This document shows, piece by piece, positions 7,693 to 15,539 of a stretch of DNA of 64,000 nucleotides (the stretch's first letter is position 1; each line of letters begins with the position of its first letter). The stretch covers positions 366,590 to 430,589 of the forward strand of contig NZ_JACVMN010000003.1 of the NCBI RefSeq assembly GCF_014698935.1. Reading direction: 5' to 3'. The notes under the pieces are model-generated. The model made no database searches and was not told the origin of the DNA. It worked only from the letters and a program-made list of their open reading frames with translations. This DNA is from Flagellimonas sp. S3867 (lineage in GTDB: Bacteria; Bacteroidota; Bacteroidia; Flavobacteriales; Flavobacteriaceae). The translations under genes were made by a program, and so were the position numbers.

Positions 7693-9930
7693 ATGAGCAA
7701 CTTAAAATCTTTATTAATGTTATTGGGCGTGGGTATGCTTCTGATTTCGTGTGACGCGGAATCGGATGATGCGCCATTGGTATTGAATGCTGGAACATTA
7801 TCTGGAGGACCATTTACCTTTACTGTTGATGGAACTCCCGACATGGTAAGCGGAATCACCTTGGATGATTCCGATGTTGTAGGAATCAACAGAGGTTATG
7901 TTATTACCGATGATACGGGGAAAATTTTGGGACTACCCCCAACATTGGCAGACGTTGAAGGAGTGAACTTTGATGGAGCAGGTGCTGGCGTTTGCTTTAT
8001 TTGGCATATTGTCTACGAAACTGGCCTCTCCGGGCTGGAAATGGGAGAAAATACCGATGGCTTATCTGGAGAATATGAGCTTTCCAATTCCATAATGGTT
8101 ACACGGAACGGTTTAAATGCTGGAATACTGGCAGGCGGCCCTTTCACTTTTACGGTTGACGGTACTCCTGATATGGTAAGCGGAATCACTTTGGATGATA
8201 CTGATCTTAATGGGACCAATCAAACTTATGTGATCACAGATGACCAAAACAAGATTTTAGGCCTTCCACCGACGCTTACTGATGTTGAAGGAGTAAATTT
8301 CGATGGAGCAGGTGCTGGGGTATGCTTTATTTGGCATTTGACCTACGAAGAAGGACTTTCAGGTTTGGAAGCTGGCGAAAACGTAGCTGGGTTTAGCGGA
8401 AATTATGCACTTTCCAACTCCATAATGGTGACCAGGAATGGTCTAAATGCAGGGATGCTTTCTGGTGGACCTTTCACTTTTACAGTTGATGGAACTCCTG
8501 ATATGGTAAGTGGTATCACTTTGGATGATGCAGAACTTAATGGAACCAACCAGACTTATGTTATCACGGATGACCAGAATAAAATATTAGGTTTACCACC
8601 AAGTCTTGAGGCTGTGGAAGGGGTAGACTTTGATGCCGCTGGAGCGGGCACTTGCTTTATTTGGCATTTGACCTATGAAGATAACCTTGAAGGATTGGAA
8701 GCTGGTAAAAATGTGGCCGATTTTAGTGGAAATTATGCCCTTTCAAACTCCATAAAGGTTACTCGCAATGCCTTGCAATCCACCAGTTTTAAGGTGACCA
8801 TTGAAAATGTATTCCAGCCTAGGAGTTATTTTGCCAATGGAACCACAGGGTTAATTCAACCTGGTAATTCAGAATCGATCACTTTTAACGCCGGTGTGGG
8901 ACATTATTTGAGTTTTGCTACCATGTTTGTACAGAGTAATGACTTGTTTTTTGCGCCGGATGAAGGAGGAATAGCTTTGTATGATTCCAATGGTTATGCA
9001 AAAACTGGAAACATCACCCATAAAATTGAATTATGGGATGCGGGTACCGAAGTGAACGAAGAACCTGGGGTTGGACCCAATCAGGCACCAAGACAGTCGG
9101 GTCCAAACACGGGAGATGCCGAAAATGGAACCGTTGAATTGATTCAGAATATCAATGACGGTTATTCATATCCCGCAGTTTCAGAGACTATAAAGGTTAA
9201 ACTGGAGCACGACGGAGGAACGCAATTTACACTAACCATTCATAACATTTCCAACACCTGTTCCATTGCGACGCCTTTTGCGCCCGGCACGTGGGTAATC
9301 CATAGTGGTGGACAAACGCCGCTCTTTGTGGAAGGAGAACCAGCTTCAGAAGGCTTGGAAGATATTGCCGAAGACGGTGATGTGAGCATATCCGATGCCG
9401 AGTTGTCCGCTGCCAGCGGACTGGTTTCACCTTTTGCACCTGGTGCATACGAGATCAACGGACAGGTATTTACCACGGGAGAGGTTTCTTCAGCAGCATT
9501 CGAAGCCTTGGCCGAGGACGGTAACCCTTCGGGATATGACAACGTCTTTAACACTCCTGTGGGAGCGGGAGGGCCAGCACCCATATTCCCTGGCGAAGCC
9601 TACAGTTTTGAATTTACGGGACAGGCAGGGGATGTACTTTCATTGGCAACGATGTTGGTACAGTCCAACGATTGGGTAGTTGGCGCTAACAACATTGCCC
9701 TATTTGATGGTGATACAGCTCTGTCTGGAGATATCACCTATAAGTTCAGTATCTACGATTCTGGAACCGAGGTGGACGAATATCCCGGTGCGGGTGCCAA
9801 TCAGGCTCCTAGACAATCTGGACCAAATACTGGAAAAGATGAAAACGGATATGTTGCGTTGGAAACGGACATTCCAGCAAACGTACCTGCTATTGCCGAC
9901 ATGATCAAGATTACCATCACTGCCAATTAA
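7693..9930 (+). CDS. Secreted lipoprotein with three 110-aa repeats and two spondin-like domains
   Basis: A 745-residue protein. The N-terminus is a lipoprotein signal with lipobox LISC (C20). Residues ~31-360 are three tandem repeats of exactly 110 residues, each containing GGPFTFTVDGTPDMVSGI, VITDD, ILGLPP and AGAGxCFIWH with a single cysteine. Residues ~365-510 and ~625-745 are two copies of a spondin-like domain, both with the block NQAPRQSGPNTG. Between them are two shorter related units containing PFAPG and AEDG. The repeats recall a motif (LSN-x-I-x-V-x-RN) of other Bacteroidota surface proteins. Surface adhesion or matrix function is likely but inferred. A strong terminator follows. 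Confidence 0.85.
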   Translation: MSNLKSLLMLLGVGMLLISCDAESDDAPLVLNAGTLSGGPFTFTVDGTPDMVSGITLDDSDVVGINRGYVITDDTGKILGLPPTLADVEGVNFDGAGAGVCFIWHIVYETGLSGLEMGENTDGLSGEYELSNSIMVTRNGLNAGILAGGPFTFTVDGTPDMVSGITLDDTDLNGTNQTYVITDDQNKILGLPPTLTDVEGVNFDGAGAGVCFIWHLTYEEGLSGLEAGENVAGFSGNYALSNSIMVTRNGLNAGMLSGGPFTFTVDGTPDMVSGITLDDAELNGTNQTYVITDDQNKILGLPPSLEAVEGVDFDAAGAGTCFIWHLTYEDNLEGLEAGKNVADFSGNYALSNSIKVTRNALQSTSFKVTIENVFQPRSYFANGTTGLIQPGNSESITFNAGVGHYLSFATMFVQSNDLFFAPDEGGIALYDSNGYAKTGNITHKIELWDAGTEVNEEPGVGPNQAPRQSGPNTGDAENGTVELIQNINDGYSYPAVSETIKVKLEHDGGTQFTLTIHNISNTCSIATPFAPGTWVIHSGGQTPLFVEGEPASEGLEDIAEDGDVSISDAELSAASGLVSPFAPGAYEINGQVFTTGEVSSAAFEALAEDGNPSGYDNVFNTPVGAGGPAPIFPGEAYSFEFTGQAGDVLSLATMLVQSNDWVVGANNIALFDGDTALSGDITYKFSIYDSGTEVDEYPGAGANQAPRQSGPNTGKDENGYVALETDIPANVPAIADMIKITITAN
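7783..8772 (+). repeat. Three tandem 330-bp coding repeats
   Basis: Units at 7783-8112, 8113-8442 and 8443-8772 are in frame and of identical length (330 bp, 110 codons). Protein identity between units is high, especially GGPFTFTVDGTPDMVSGI, while synonymous positions differ, so the duplication is not very recent or has diverged at the DNA level under protein constraint. Recombination between units could change copy number. Confidence 0.95.
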
Positions 9931-9983
9931 TTGCTATGAAAGAGAAAATTGAGTAGGTAGTTTGTTTAATTGTTTGTAAAAAG

Positions 9984-10016
9984 ACACCCAGGTTGATCAG
10001 CCTGGGTGTTTTTGTT
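9984..10016 (+). terminator. Rho-independent terminator after the spondin gene
   Basis: ACACCCAGG, an 8-base loop and CCTGGGTGT form a perfect 9-bp stem followed directly by TTTTTGTTT. It lies 54 bases after the stop codon of the spondin-like gene. Confidence 0.9.
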
Positions 10017-10054
10017 TATATGAATTAGTGTGTTCATTTTGTCTAGAAACAAAA

Positions 10055-10442
10055 CCCTTCGACTTCGCTCAGGATAAACCAAGCCAAAAATTCAAGAAGA
10101 TTTCAAGGAAATTTTTGCGATAAAATCACAAAATCGCTGATAAATCCAAACGCTCCATGTTCTTTTTTGCTGTGCAAAACGCAATTATGCTCGATTTACA
10201 GCTATTTCTGGGAAAACTTCATCGTTGAACGCATTAAAGTGGAGTTGAATTGGATGCTGATGTCATCTTGAGTGGGGTCGGGGAGTGAGACCTAAATTAC
10301 TTCTCGACTGCGCTCGAAGTGACAGTTGGGACTTAAAATATTTAACGGAATTCATGTTGAATTAGGAGCTGATGTCATCCTGAGCCTGTCGAAGGATGAA
10401 AATTTCTATCTATTTCCCACACTTCGACGAGCTCGGTGTGAT
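10055..10442. repeat. REP-like palindromic repeats in a 528-base non-coding region
   Basis: The gap 9931-10458 holds no gene I can support. It contains several copies of sequences of the type CTTCGACTTCGCTCAGGA (10055-10073), CTCGACTGCGCTCGAAG (10304-10320), GTCATCCTGAGCCTGTCGAA (10373-10392) and ACTTCGACGAGCTCGG (10421-10436). A 29-base segment containing GCTGATGTCATC occurs at 10244-10272 and again, with four differences, at 10356-10384, suggesting a partly duplicated unit of about 112 bp. Related copies lie at 36616-36665 and 48060-48100. Such short dispersed palindromes are typical of intergenic DNA in this family. Confidence 0.7.
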
Positions 10443-10458
10443 GCTTTAAAATTGAAGA

Positions 10459-11268
10459 TTACCGCTCAAAAAGAATTGGGTTTAAATGCGAATCAATGAC
10501 GGCACCGATTTCCACACCGGGGCACCAAGTTTCCCAATCATTGACTTGGCCATCGTTTTCCGGTTTTTTTAAGGTGATGTCCTTGTCCATATAAATGCAG
10601 GTCATCACTTTTCGGGTTTGATCGGTGGTGTTGGCCCCTGCACGATGAAAAATCCAGCCGGAATGAAAACTGATTTCCCCAATATCAAAAGCTTCTGCAA
10701 CTTTCGGGCAATCGGTCAATCGTAATTTTTCACCGATCAAGGTTTCGCTTTCATCGCTGATGGACAAATCCCTTCCAGTTAATATATTTTGACTGCCGGA
10801 TGCAAATTCCAATGGACCCATTTCCATGGGAACGCCCTGCAACGGAATCCAAGCGGTAATAACATTGTTATTGGATAGCGGCCAATAATACTGGTCGGCA
10901 TGCCAGGGCGTGATGCCTCCGCCACCTTCTTTAAAAAGGGCTTGATCGTGGTACATGCGAACCCCATCCACTTCCATAAGATCAGTGGCCAATTGAGCCA
11001 GTCGTTTACTGAACATAATTTCCTTAATCTGCTCATCTTGAGTCCAGAGGTTGAAAATCTGTAAAAAGGCCTTGCCGTAGGTGTCCCGATCTTTTAGGGC
11101 GGTGGTTTGGGTGTTCAATTCATCCACTTTGGTGGATATTACCGTGTTGATGTGCCCAACTACCTCCGGCGGCAACGCTTCCTTGATCTTTATAAAGGCG
11201 TTTTGTTGGTAAAAATCGATTTGTGCCTGGGTCAAGGTGAAAGGTTGTTGGAGGATATTGAGATTCAT
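10459..11268 (-). CDS. Phytanoyl-CoA dioxygenase family oxygenase
   Basis: With the start at MNLNILQQPF the protein has 269 residues; the frame stays open further upstream, but that extension overlaps the neighbouring methyltransferase and looks non-coding. It shows the non-haem iron triad of the PhyH family: H123-x-D125 (PWHADQYYWP) and H209 (IFHRAG), plus R219 for 2-oxoglutarate binding. Family members hydroxylate lipids, amino acids or natural products using Fe(II), O2 and 2-oxoglutarate; the substrate here cannot be named. A polypurine tract (GGGTAAAAGGTGAAGG at 11274-11289) sits just upstream of the start. Confidence 0.85.
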   Translation of the reverse strand: MNLNILQQPFTLTQAQIDFYQQNAFIKIKEALPPEVVGHINTVISTKVDELNTQTTALKDRDTYGKAFLQIFNLWTQDEQIKEIMFSKRLAQLATDLMEVDGVRMYHDQALFKEGGGGITPWHADQYYWPLSNNNVITAWIPLQGVPMEMGPLEFASGSQNILTGRDLSISDESETLIGEKLRLTDCPKVAEAFDIGEISFHSGWIFHRAGANTTDQTRKVMTCIYMDKDITLKKPENDGQVNDWETWCPGVEIGAVIDSHLNPILFER

Positions 11269-11333
11269 AGGTTGGGTAAAAGGTGAAGGATTAAAAGTTC
11301 TAAAACAGCAAGTTATAAAAGAAGCGCCAACAA

Positions 11334-12194
11334 TTAGGAAGATTTCCGTGTTTTTAGGATTGGAATCCAACACCTGACCTTTCTTTGATAGGCGATATAC
11401 TCGTCGCCAAAACGTTTGGTCATATTTTTTTCTTCAATCGGTTTTACAACAATGTGCCAAACCAACCCTCCAATTAAGGTATAGACCAAGATATGAATTG
11501 AGCCAAAGCATAAACTTATTGCAATTCCTTGTCCCATACCTGCAATGGCCATAGGGTTTCTAACATATCTGTATGGACCGTAGGTAACTAACTTTTTGGT
11601 CTGATCAATGGGTAGAGGTGTACCTTCTCCTTTACTTACAATTGAGTAAGCACTAAAAAGGCCCAGAAAACTTGAAAGCACAAATAGAACAATGCTTGAA
11701 ACAAAAATTATGTTGTTCGAGCTTATATCTATTTCAAATGCTTGTATGATCAACCACGGGAAGAATACAAGGGTTATAACCCAAACACAAATGATCTGAA
11801 CAAATGTTTTTAAGGCATTTACCCATATGTTACTGGATTTTGATTCTTTGAAGGCATGATCGTAATAGACTAAAAATAAATTGTAGCCTAAACCAAGCAA
11901 CATGATAGTTGTTGCCAAATAGCCTCCTCCTGAAAGTATGGATGCATTAAGGCAGTAAAAACTTCCGTAGGCAAAACCTCCAAGAATAATAAGTTCTAAA
12001 TCCCTTATGGAGCGATAAGCCCTTATAATTGATAGAACTGTTATAATTATAATATCAGGAGCTAAAAACGAATTGAATGCTAGACTGCTGATTTCGGGAA
12101 ATTGGAACGCTGCAAAGAAATTGGGGTTTATGGATAATCCCAACCACCAAAGCAGGATAAGGGTAGATTGTACTAAATAGGCCGTTCCTTTCAA
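11334..12194 (-). CDS. Isoprenylcysteine carboxyl methyltransferase-like membrane protein
   Basis: A 286-residue, strongly hydrophobic protein with about seven predicted membrane helices. The C-terminal third has the PEMT/ICMT signature YGPYRYVRNPMAIAG and, after another helix, VKPIEEKNMTKRFGDEYIAY, which bind SAM and the lipid-like substrate in this superfamily. Bacterial members methylate varied substrates, so only the family is named. Separate from the dioxygenase gene by 65 bases; whether they form an operon is unclear. Confidence 0.8.
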   Translation of the reverse strand: MKGTAYLVQSTLILLWWLGLSINPNFFAAFQFPEISSLAFNSFLAPDIIIITVLSIIRAYRSIRDLELIILGGFAYGSFYCLNASILSGGGYLATTIMLLGLGYNLFLVYYDHAFKESKSSNIWVNALKTFVQIICVWVITLVFFPWLIIQAFEIDISSNNIIFVSSIVLFVLSSFLGLFSAYSIVSKGEGTPLPIDQTKKLVTYGPYRYVRNPMAIAGMGQGIAISLCFGSIHILVYTLIGGLVWHIVVKPIEEKNMTKRFGDEYIAYQRKVRCWIPILKTRKSS

Positions 12195-12426
12195 ATACTA
12201 GAATTATGGTTTATGATGCTTAAAGATGCAAATATTATTGAAAAAAGAACAATCAAAATTTGACAGCTTATCTCAAAATATAGCAAAGTCATAATTTGTT
12301 ATGACCCTTAAAACCACAGTGAGATTTATCTTTGACCGATATATAGGGCTACTAGTTTGAAGAAGGTTTTGCACTTTTGGAAAATCATTGCGAAGAGGTG
12401 AAGGGTAAAAGGTAATTGAAGCACAG

Positions 12427-12621
12427 ATGTTGGATACGAAACAACTTGAAAATTTAGAAGAACTTATAAAAGAAGGCTATGGCAACCCGGCCGAAATGGC
12501 CAATGTTTTAGATCTGGGTGTGGAAATGCTTTTTTATATAGAGGAAGGTGCCTTTTCCCAAAGGGAAATACAGCATGTGGTCACCGCCATTAGAGAGATT
12601 GTTGGGATTTTGAGAGGGTAG
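12427..12621 (+). CDS. Small hypothetical protein (64 aa)
   Basis: A short open frame starting ATGTTGGATACG and ending TAG. The product is acidic and helical (ENLEELIKEGYGNPAEMANVLDLG), without cysteines, signal or membrane segment. Its composition is protein-like and it lies in a gap between two opposite-strand genes, so it is plausibly real, but I do not recognise a family. A polypurine tract (AGGTGAAGGGTAAAAGGTAA, 12396-12415) lies just ahead of it. Confidence 0.45.
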   Translation: MLDTKQLENLEELIKEGYGNPAEMANVLDLGVEMLFYIEEGAFSQREIQHVVTAIREIVGILRG

Positions 12622-12749
12622 CGTTTTGGACTAGGCGCAGTTGTATGGTTTTGTTCTTAACTTGTAAGGATACACCTGACTGAGCATTTTATAGGGATAT
12701 TAGAATTAAGCCATAACAAAGGTTTATTTAAAACCAATATTAGATAATG

Positions 12750-13541
12750 TTACTTTCTTCTCCATTTTCTAACCAACATCATATCACGTAATGATTTTCC
12801 AAGTCCATCTAACCCAGGAAATAAACTTTCTGCGGTGATATTCATAGTTCTTAAACGGGCAACAAATTCCATTTTGAGTTCAGCAGGTATTTTCAATTTA
12901 AATAAACCGCTAAAATTTTCTATTTCGTTTGATTCCGATTCAATTATGTCATCATGGTCTCGTAAAATGTTATTCGAATAATGAAAACATCCTTGTTGTC
13001 TCACAATTCTATGATTTTTTTTAATCGGATAAATTACATTTATAATATCAAACTCTTTAAAGTCAAGAAAGTCTTGATTTTTTGGCATTTTAAAATCTGG
13101 ATGGTTGGTTATTAAATTATTATTGTAATTTTTAAAATCGAAAGCATAAAAAGCTCCGTCTGTTTGTAAATTTTCAGAAACACAGAAATAGAGAGCTACA
13201 TATGGTGATAAAGTCCAGTCAACTAATCTTGTCGGACAAGAATAATGTTGCATATCTAATAATAAAGAAGTTGAATCTACATTTTCATAGCTCATATTTG
13301 GATCCAGCAGATGAACCTGAGAATTAAATTCCATTTTAGATTGGGCTTCATAATACTCTGCTAAAGATTCACTTTTTTTATCGCCTTTGATTAAACGAGC
13401 AAAAGAAGAGTTTATATTCCAGTAATAATCAGATTGTCCCCTAAATTGAATAGCATCACCAAAGTCAATAATGTGCCCTTTCATTTTATGTTCAATGAAA
13501 TCAGTCCAATCTTTCCAACTATTAATATCGGGTCCAATCAT
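12750..13541 (-). CDS. FRG-domain protein
   Basis: A 263-residue protein with an FRG domain: QFRGQSDYYW near residue 28 and the second block LLLDMQHYSCPTRLVDWT with SPYVALYF around residues 92-118. FRG domains occur in toxin-antitoxin, mobile-element and phage-defence contexts and in some RNA-linked proteins; biochemical activity is not established. The DNA is visibly more AT-rich than the neighbouring housekeeping genes, which suggests recent acquisition. No partner toxin or transposase is visible beside it. Confidence 0.82.
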   Translation of the reverse strand: MIGPDINSWKDWTDFIEHKMKGHIIDFGDAIQFRGQSDYYWNINSSFARLIKGDKKSESLAEYYEAQSKMEFNSQVHLLDPNMSYENVDSTSLLLDMQHYSCPTRLVDWTLSPYVALYFCVSENLQTDGAFYAFDFKNYNNNLITNHPDFKMPKNQDFLDFKEFDIINVIYPIKKNHRIVRQQGCFHYSNNILRDHDDIIESESNEIENFSGLFKLKIPAELKMEFVARLRTMNITAESLFPGLDGLGKSLRDMMLVRKWRRK

Positions 13542-13647
13542 TTTTCACATTTTACCTACTTTTTGCATAGATGTAAAATGCATTCATATACACCTAAATA
13601 TGGCATAAAACAGTATGTTTTAATTCTTTATAGTGTTATCCCAGAGG

Positions 13648-14142
13648 TTATCCATTTATTCTTTCAACAACCTCTTGGGCCATACGTTTATAAGAGGTTT
13701 TGAAAATTTCAATTTCAAAGCCTGTGGCTATTATCTCAAAAATTTCATCCTTAAAAGTCAAAAGGTAGTGTTTTCGATTTTCCCATTTGGATTCGTTAAA
13801 ATATGGGTGAACCTTATGAATTGTTTTTAGTTCCTCAATCCATTTTGAGTTTTCAATTGTTTGAGCCCATTCAAGTCCTTGTGAATATAGAGGTAAGCCG
13901 CTAAAAACTTCATCGTTGGCAATCCCGAATTTGAATGTCTTTCCATGAAATCCAACCAAGGCAAAATATTCGGCATAGCCATCATGTTCCAGGGTCTTAA
14001 ATTCAGAAATGGATTCCTCATCCCAGTCAGCAACAACATAGGTCAGATAAGTTTTAAAGTCACCATTGTATACCTTAGGCATTGGCGCGCCACCATCCCA
14101 TTTTGGCTTCCAATCAATTATTTTAAGTTTTTCTGAGTCCAA
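13648..14142 (-). CDS. Hypothetical protein (164 aa)
   Basis: A 164-residue soluble protein rich in aromatic residues (LKIIDWKPKWDGGAPMPKVY at the start). It has no signal, membrane helix or known motif I recognise. It lies eight bases upstream of, and in the same direction as, thyA's region (thyA is the preceding gene on the minus strand), so it may be read through from thyA. It could be an immunity-like or accessory protein next to the FRG gene, but nothing in the sequence proves that. Confidence 0.6.
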   Translation of the reverse strand: MDSEKLKIIDWKPKWDGGAPMPKVYNGDFKTYLTYVVADWDEESISEFKTLEHDGYAEYFALVGFHGKTFKFGIANDEVFSGLPLYSQGLEWAQTIENSKWIEELKTIHKVHPYFNESKWENRKHYLLTFKDEIFEIIATGFEIEIFKTSYKRMAQEVVERING

Positions 14143-14150
14143 TTAGATTT

Positions 14151-14975
14151 TTATACAGCAACAACCCCTTTAATATGTGGGTGGGGGTCGTAGTTCAACA
14201 GTTCAAAATCGTCAAAAGTAAAGTCAAAAATGTTTTGTGCACTGGGGTTTAACCGCATAGTAGGCAAGGGGCGTGGGTCGCGGCTCAGTTGTAGCTCCAC
14301 TTGTTCCATATGGTTGTCGTAAATATGGGCATCACCAAAGGTGTGTATAAAATCCCCGGCCTCATAGCCACATACTTGGGCCATCATCATGGTAAACAGG
14401 GCGTAGGAGGCAATGTTAAAGGGCACGCCCAAAAAGATGTCGGCACTACGTTGGTAGAGCTGGCAAGAGAGTTTGCCATCAGCCACATAAAACTGAAAAA
14501 AAGCATGGCAGGGGGGTAGGGCTGCCTTTCCGTTGGCCACATTCTCACCAAAAGACACCGAAGTGTCTGGTAACACACTGGGGTTCCAGGCAGAGACCAA
14601 CATTCTACGGCTATTGGGATTGTTTTTTAAAGTTTCTATCACTTCTTTGATCTGGTCGATCTCTTCGCTGTTCCAATTGCGCCATTGGTGTCCGTACACC
14701 GGGCCTAGATCTCCGTTTTCATCGGCCCATTCGTTCCAAATACGTACGCCGTTCTTCTGCAAGTAACCCACATTGGTATCTCCTTTTAAAAACCAAAGCA
14801 ATTCATGTACAATGGATTTTAAATGCAATTTTTTGGTGGTCACCATGGGAAATCCTTCGGAGAGGTCAAACCGCATTTGGTAGCCAAAGACACTTTTTGT
14901 TCCTGTTCCTGTACGGTCGCCCTTTTGGTTTCCGTGTTCCAATACGTGTTTTAGTAAGTCGTGGTATTGTTTCAT
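14151..14975 (-). CDS. thyA: Thymidylate synthase
   Basis: A 274-residue ThyA of usual bacterial length. It methylates dUMP to dTMP with methylenetetrahydrofolate, yielding dihydrofolate. Seen: RTGTGT phosphate-binding arginine near residue 21, the catalytic cysteine C156 in [24 protein letters not shown], and HIYDNH. The methyl donor pathway links it to folA (282-773) and to metF. Codons and GC look like the housekeeping background, unlike the two genes that follow it. Confidence 0.98.
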   Translation of the reverse strand: MKQYHDLLKHVLEHGNQKGDRTGTGTKSVFGYQMRFDLSEGFPMVTTKKLHLKSIVHELLWFLKGDTNVGYLQKNGVRIWNEWADENGDLGPVYGHQWRNWNSEEIDQIKEVIETLKNNPNSRRMLVSAWNPSVLPDTSVSFGENVANGKAALPPCHAFFQFYVADGKLSCQLYQRSADIFLGVPFNIASYALFTMMMAQVCGYEAGDFIHTFGDAHIYDNHMEQVELQLSRDPRPLPTMRLNPSAQNIFDFTFDDFELLNYDPHPHIKGVVAV

Positions 14976-14993
14976 AATGGGGTTAAAGATAAT

Positions 14994-15107
14994 GGGTAAA
15001 GTGGGAAAGGTAAAAGGTGAAGGGTTGTGATTTATTAGATTTTATTAACGATGGGTTGGGGTGAAGGTAAAAGGGGAAAAGGGAAAAGGGAATAAAGGTG
15101 GAAGGGT
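14994..15107. repeat. Polypurine tracts upstream of thyA
   Basis: Purine-rich, G/A-only stretches built from units like GGTAAAAGGTGAAGGG occur at 14994-15025 and 15061-15107. The same unit occurs at 11274-11289 and 12396-12415, and in opposite orientation at 15523-15540 (ACTTTACCCCTTCACCCT). They bracket the broken four-helix-bundle gene. Confidence 0.7.
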
Positions 15108-15465
15108 TATGGATATTGTTTGTTATACTTTATTAGTGCGGTGATTCTCTTTTGTAAGCGTTGGATTTTTTGAAGTAGTGGAACGGATTGTTCTTGGAGG
15201 ATAAAATTCAAATCTTGGCATAAAATGATATGCGTTTCAAGCTCAAAGGCCGAACCTAAACTGATCTAAAAAAACGGACAAAATCCTTTTGCGAAAACTT
15301 GCTGGAACCTTCGGCAATATTTGCTGGAATGGAAACAACACATCTGTTGATTTGTGAGACTAGTCCGTATTTTTCAGTTTCAGGTAGTTGGGAGGTGATA
15401 TAATAAACTTCTTTGACCAATTTTCTGGCATCTTTCCAAATCTCCAGCTCTCGAAAATTTCACAT
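15107..15465 (-). pseudogene. Broken four-helix-bundle protein gene (23S rRNA intervening-sequence protein-like)
   Basis: On the minus strand, an ATG at 15465-15463 is followed at once by TGA, after which a clear protein frame reads NFRELEIWKDARK, then ETEKYGLVSQINRC and IPANIAEGSSKFSQKDF. At about 15264 one base is missing: the frame hits a TAG at 15258-15256, while the next frame continues LGSAFELETHI and runs to a TAA at 15109-15107. The combined text matches the S23/four-helix-bundle family of about 118 residues. Two lesions (stop at codon 2 and a frameshift) make it non-functional. It fills most of the 564-base gap between thyA and the nucleoside transporter. Confidence 0.88.
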
Positions 15466-15539
15466 GGTATAAACCTTTAAAATCTTGAGGTTGATTTTAT
15501 ATGTTTATTTCGGTGGCTAAACTTTACCCCTTCACCCTA

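Noticed and set aside
9227..9584. Antisense open frames in the spondin gene
   Set aside because: They arise from the repetitive composition of the real gene.
11269..11373. N-terminal extension of the phytanoyl-CoA dioxygenase-like protein
   Set aside because: It overlaps the end of the methyltransferase gene, has low-complexity polypurine sequence and the homologous start is at 11268.
13434..13830. Plus-strand open frames between the FRG gene and the next gene
   Set aside because: Both are antisense or run-through frames with no recognisable motif.
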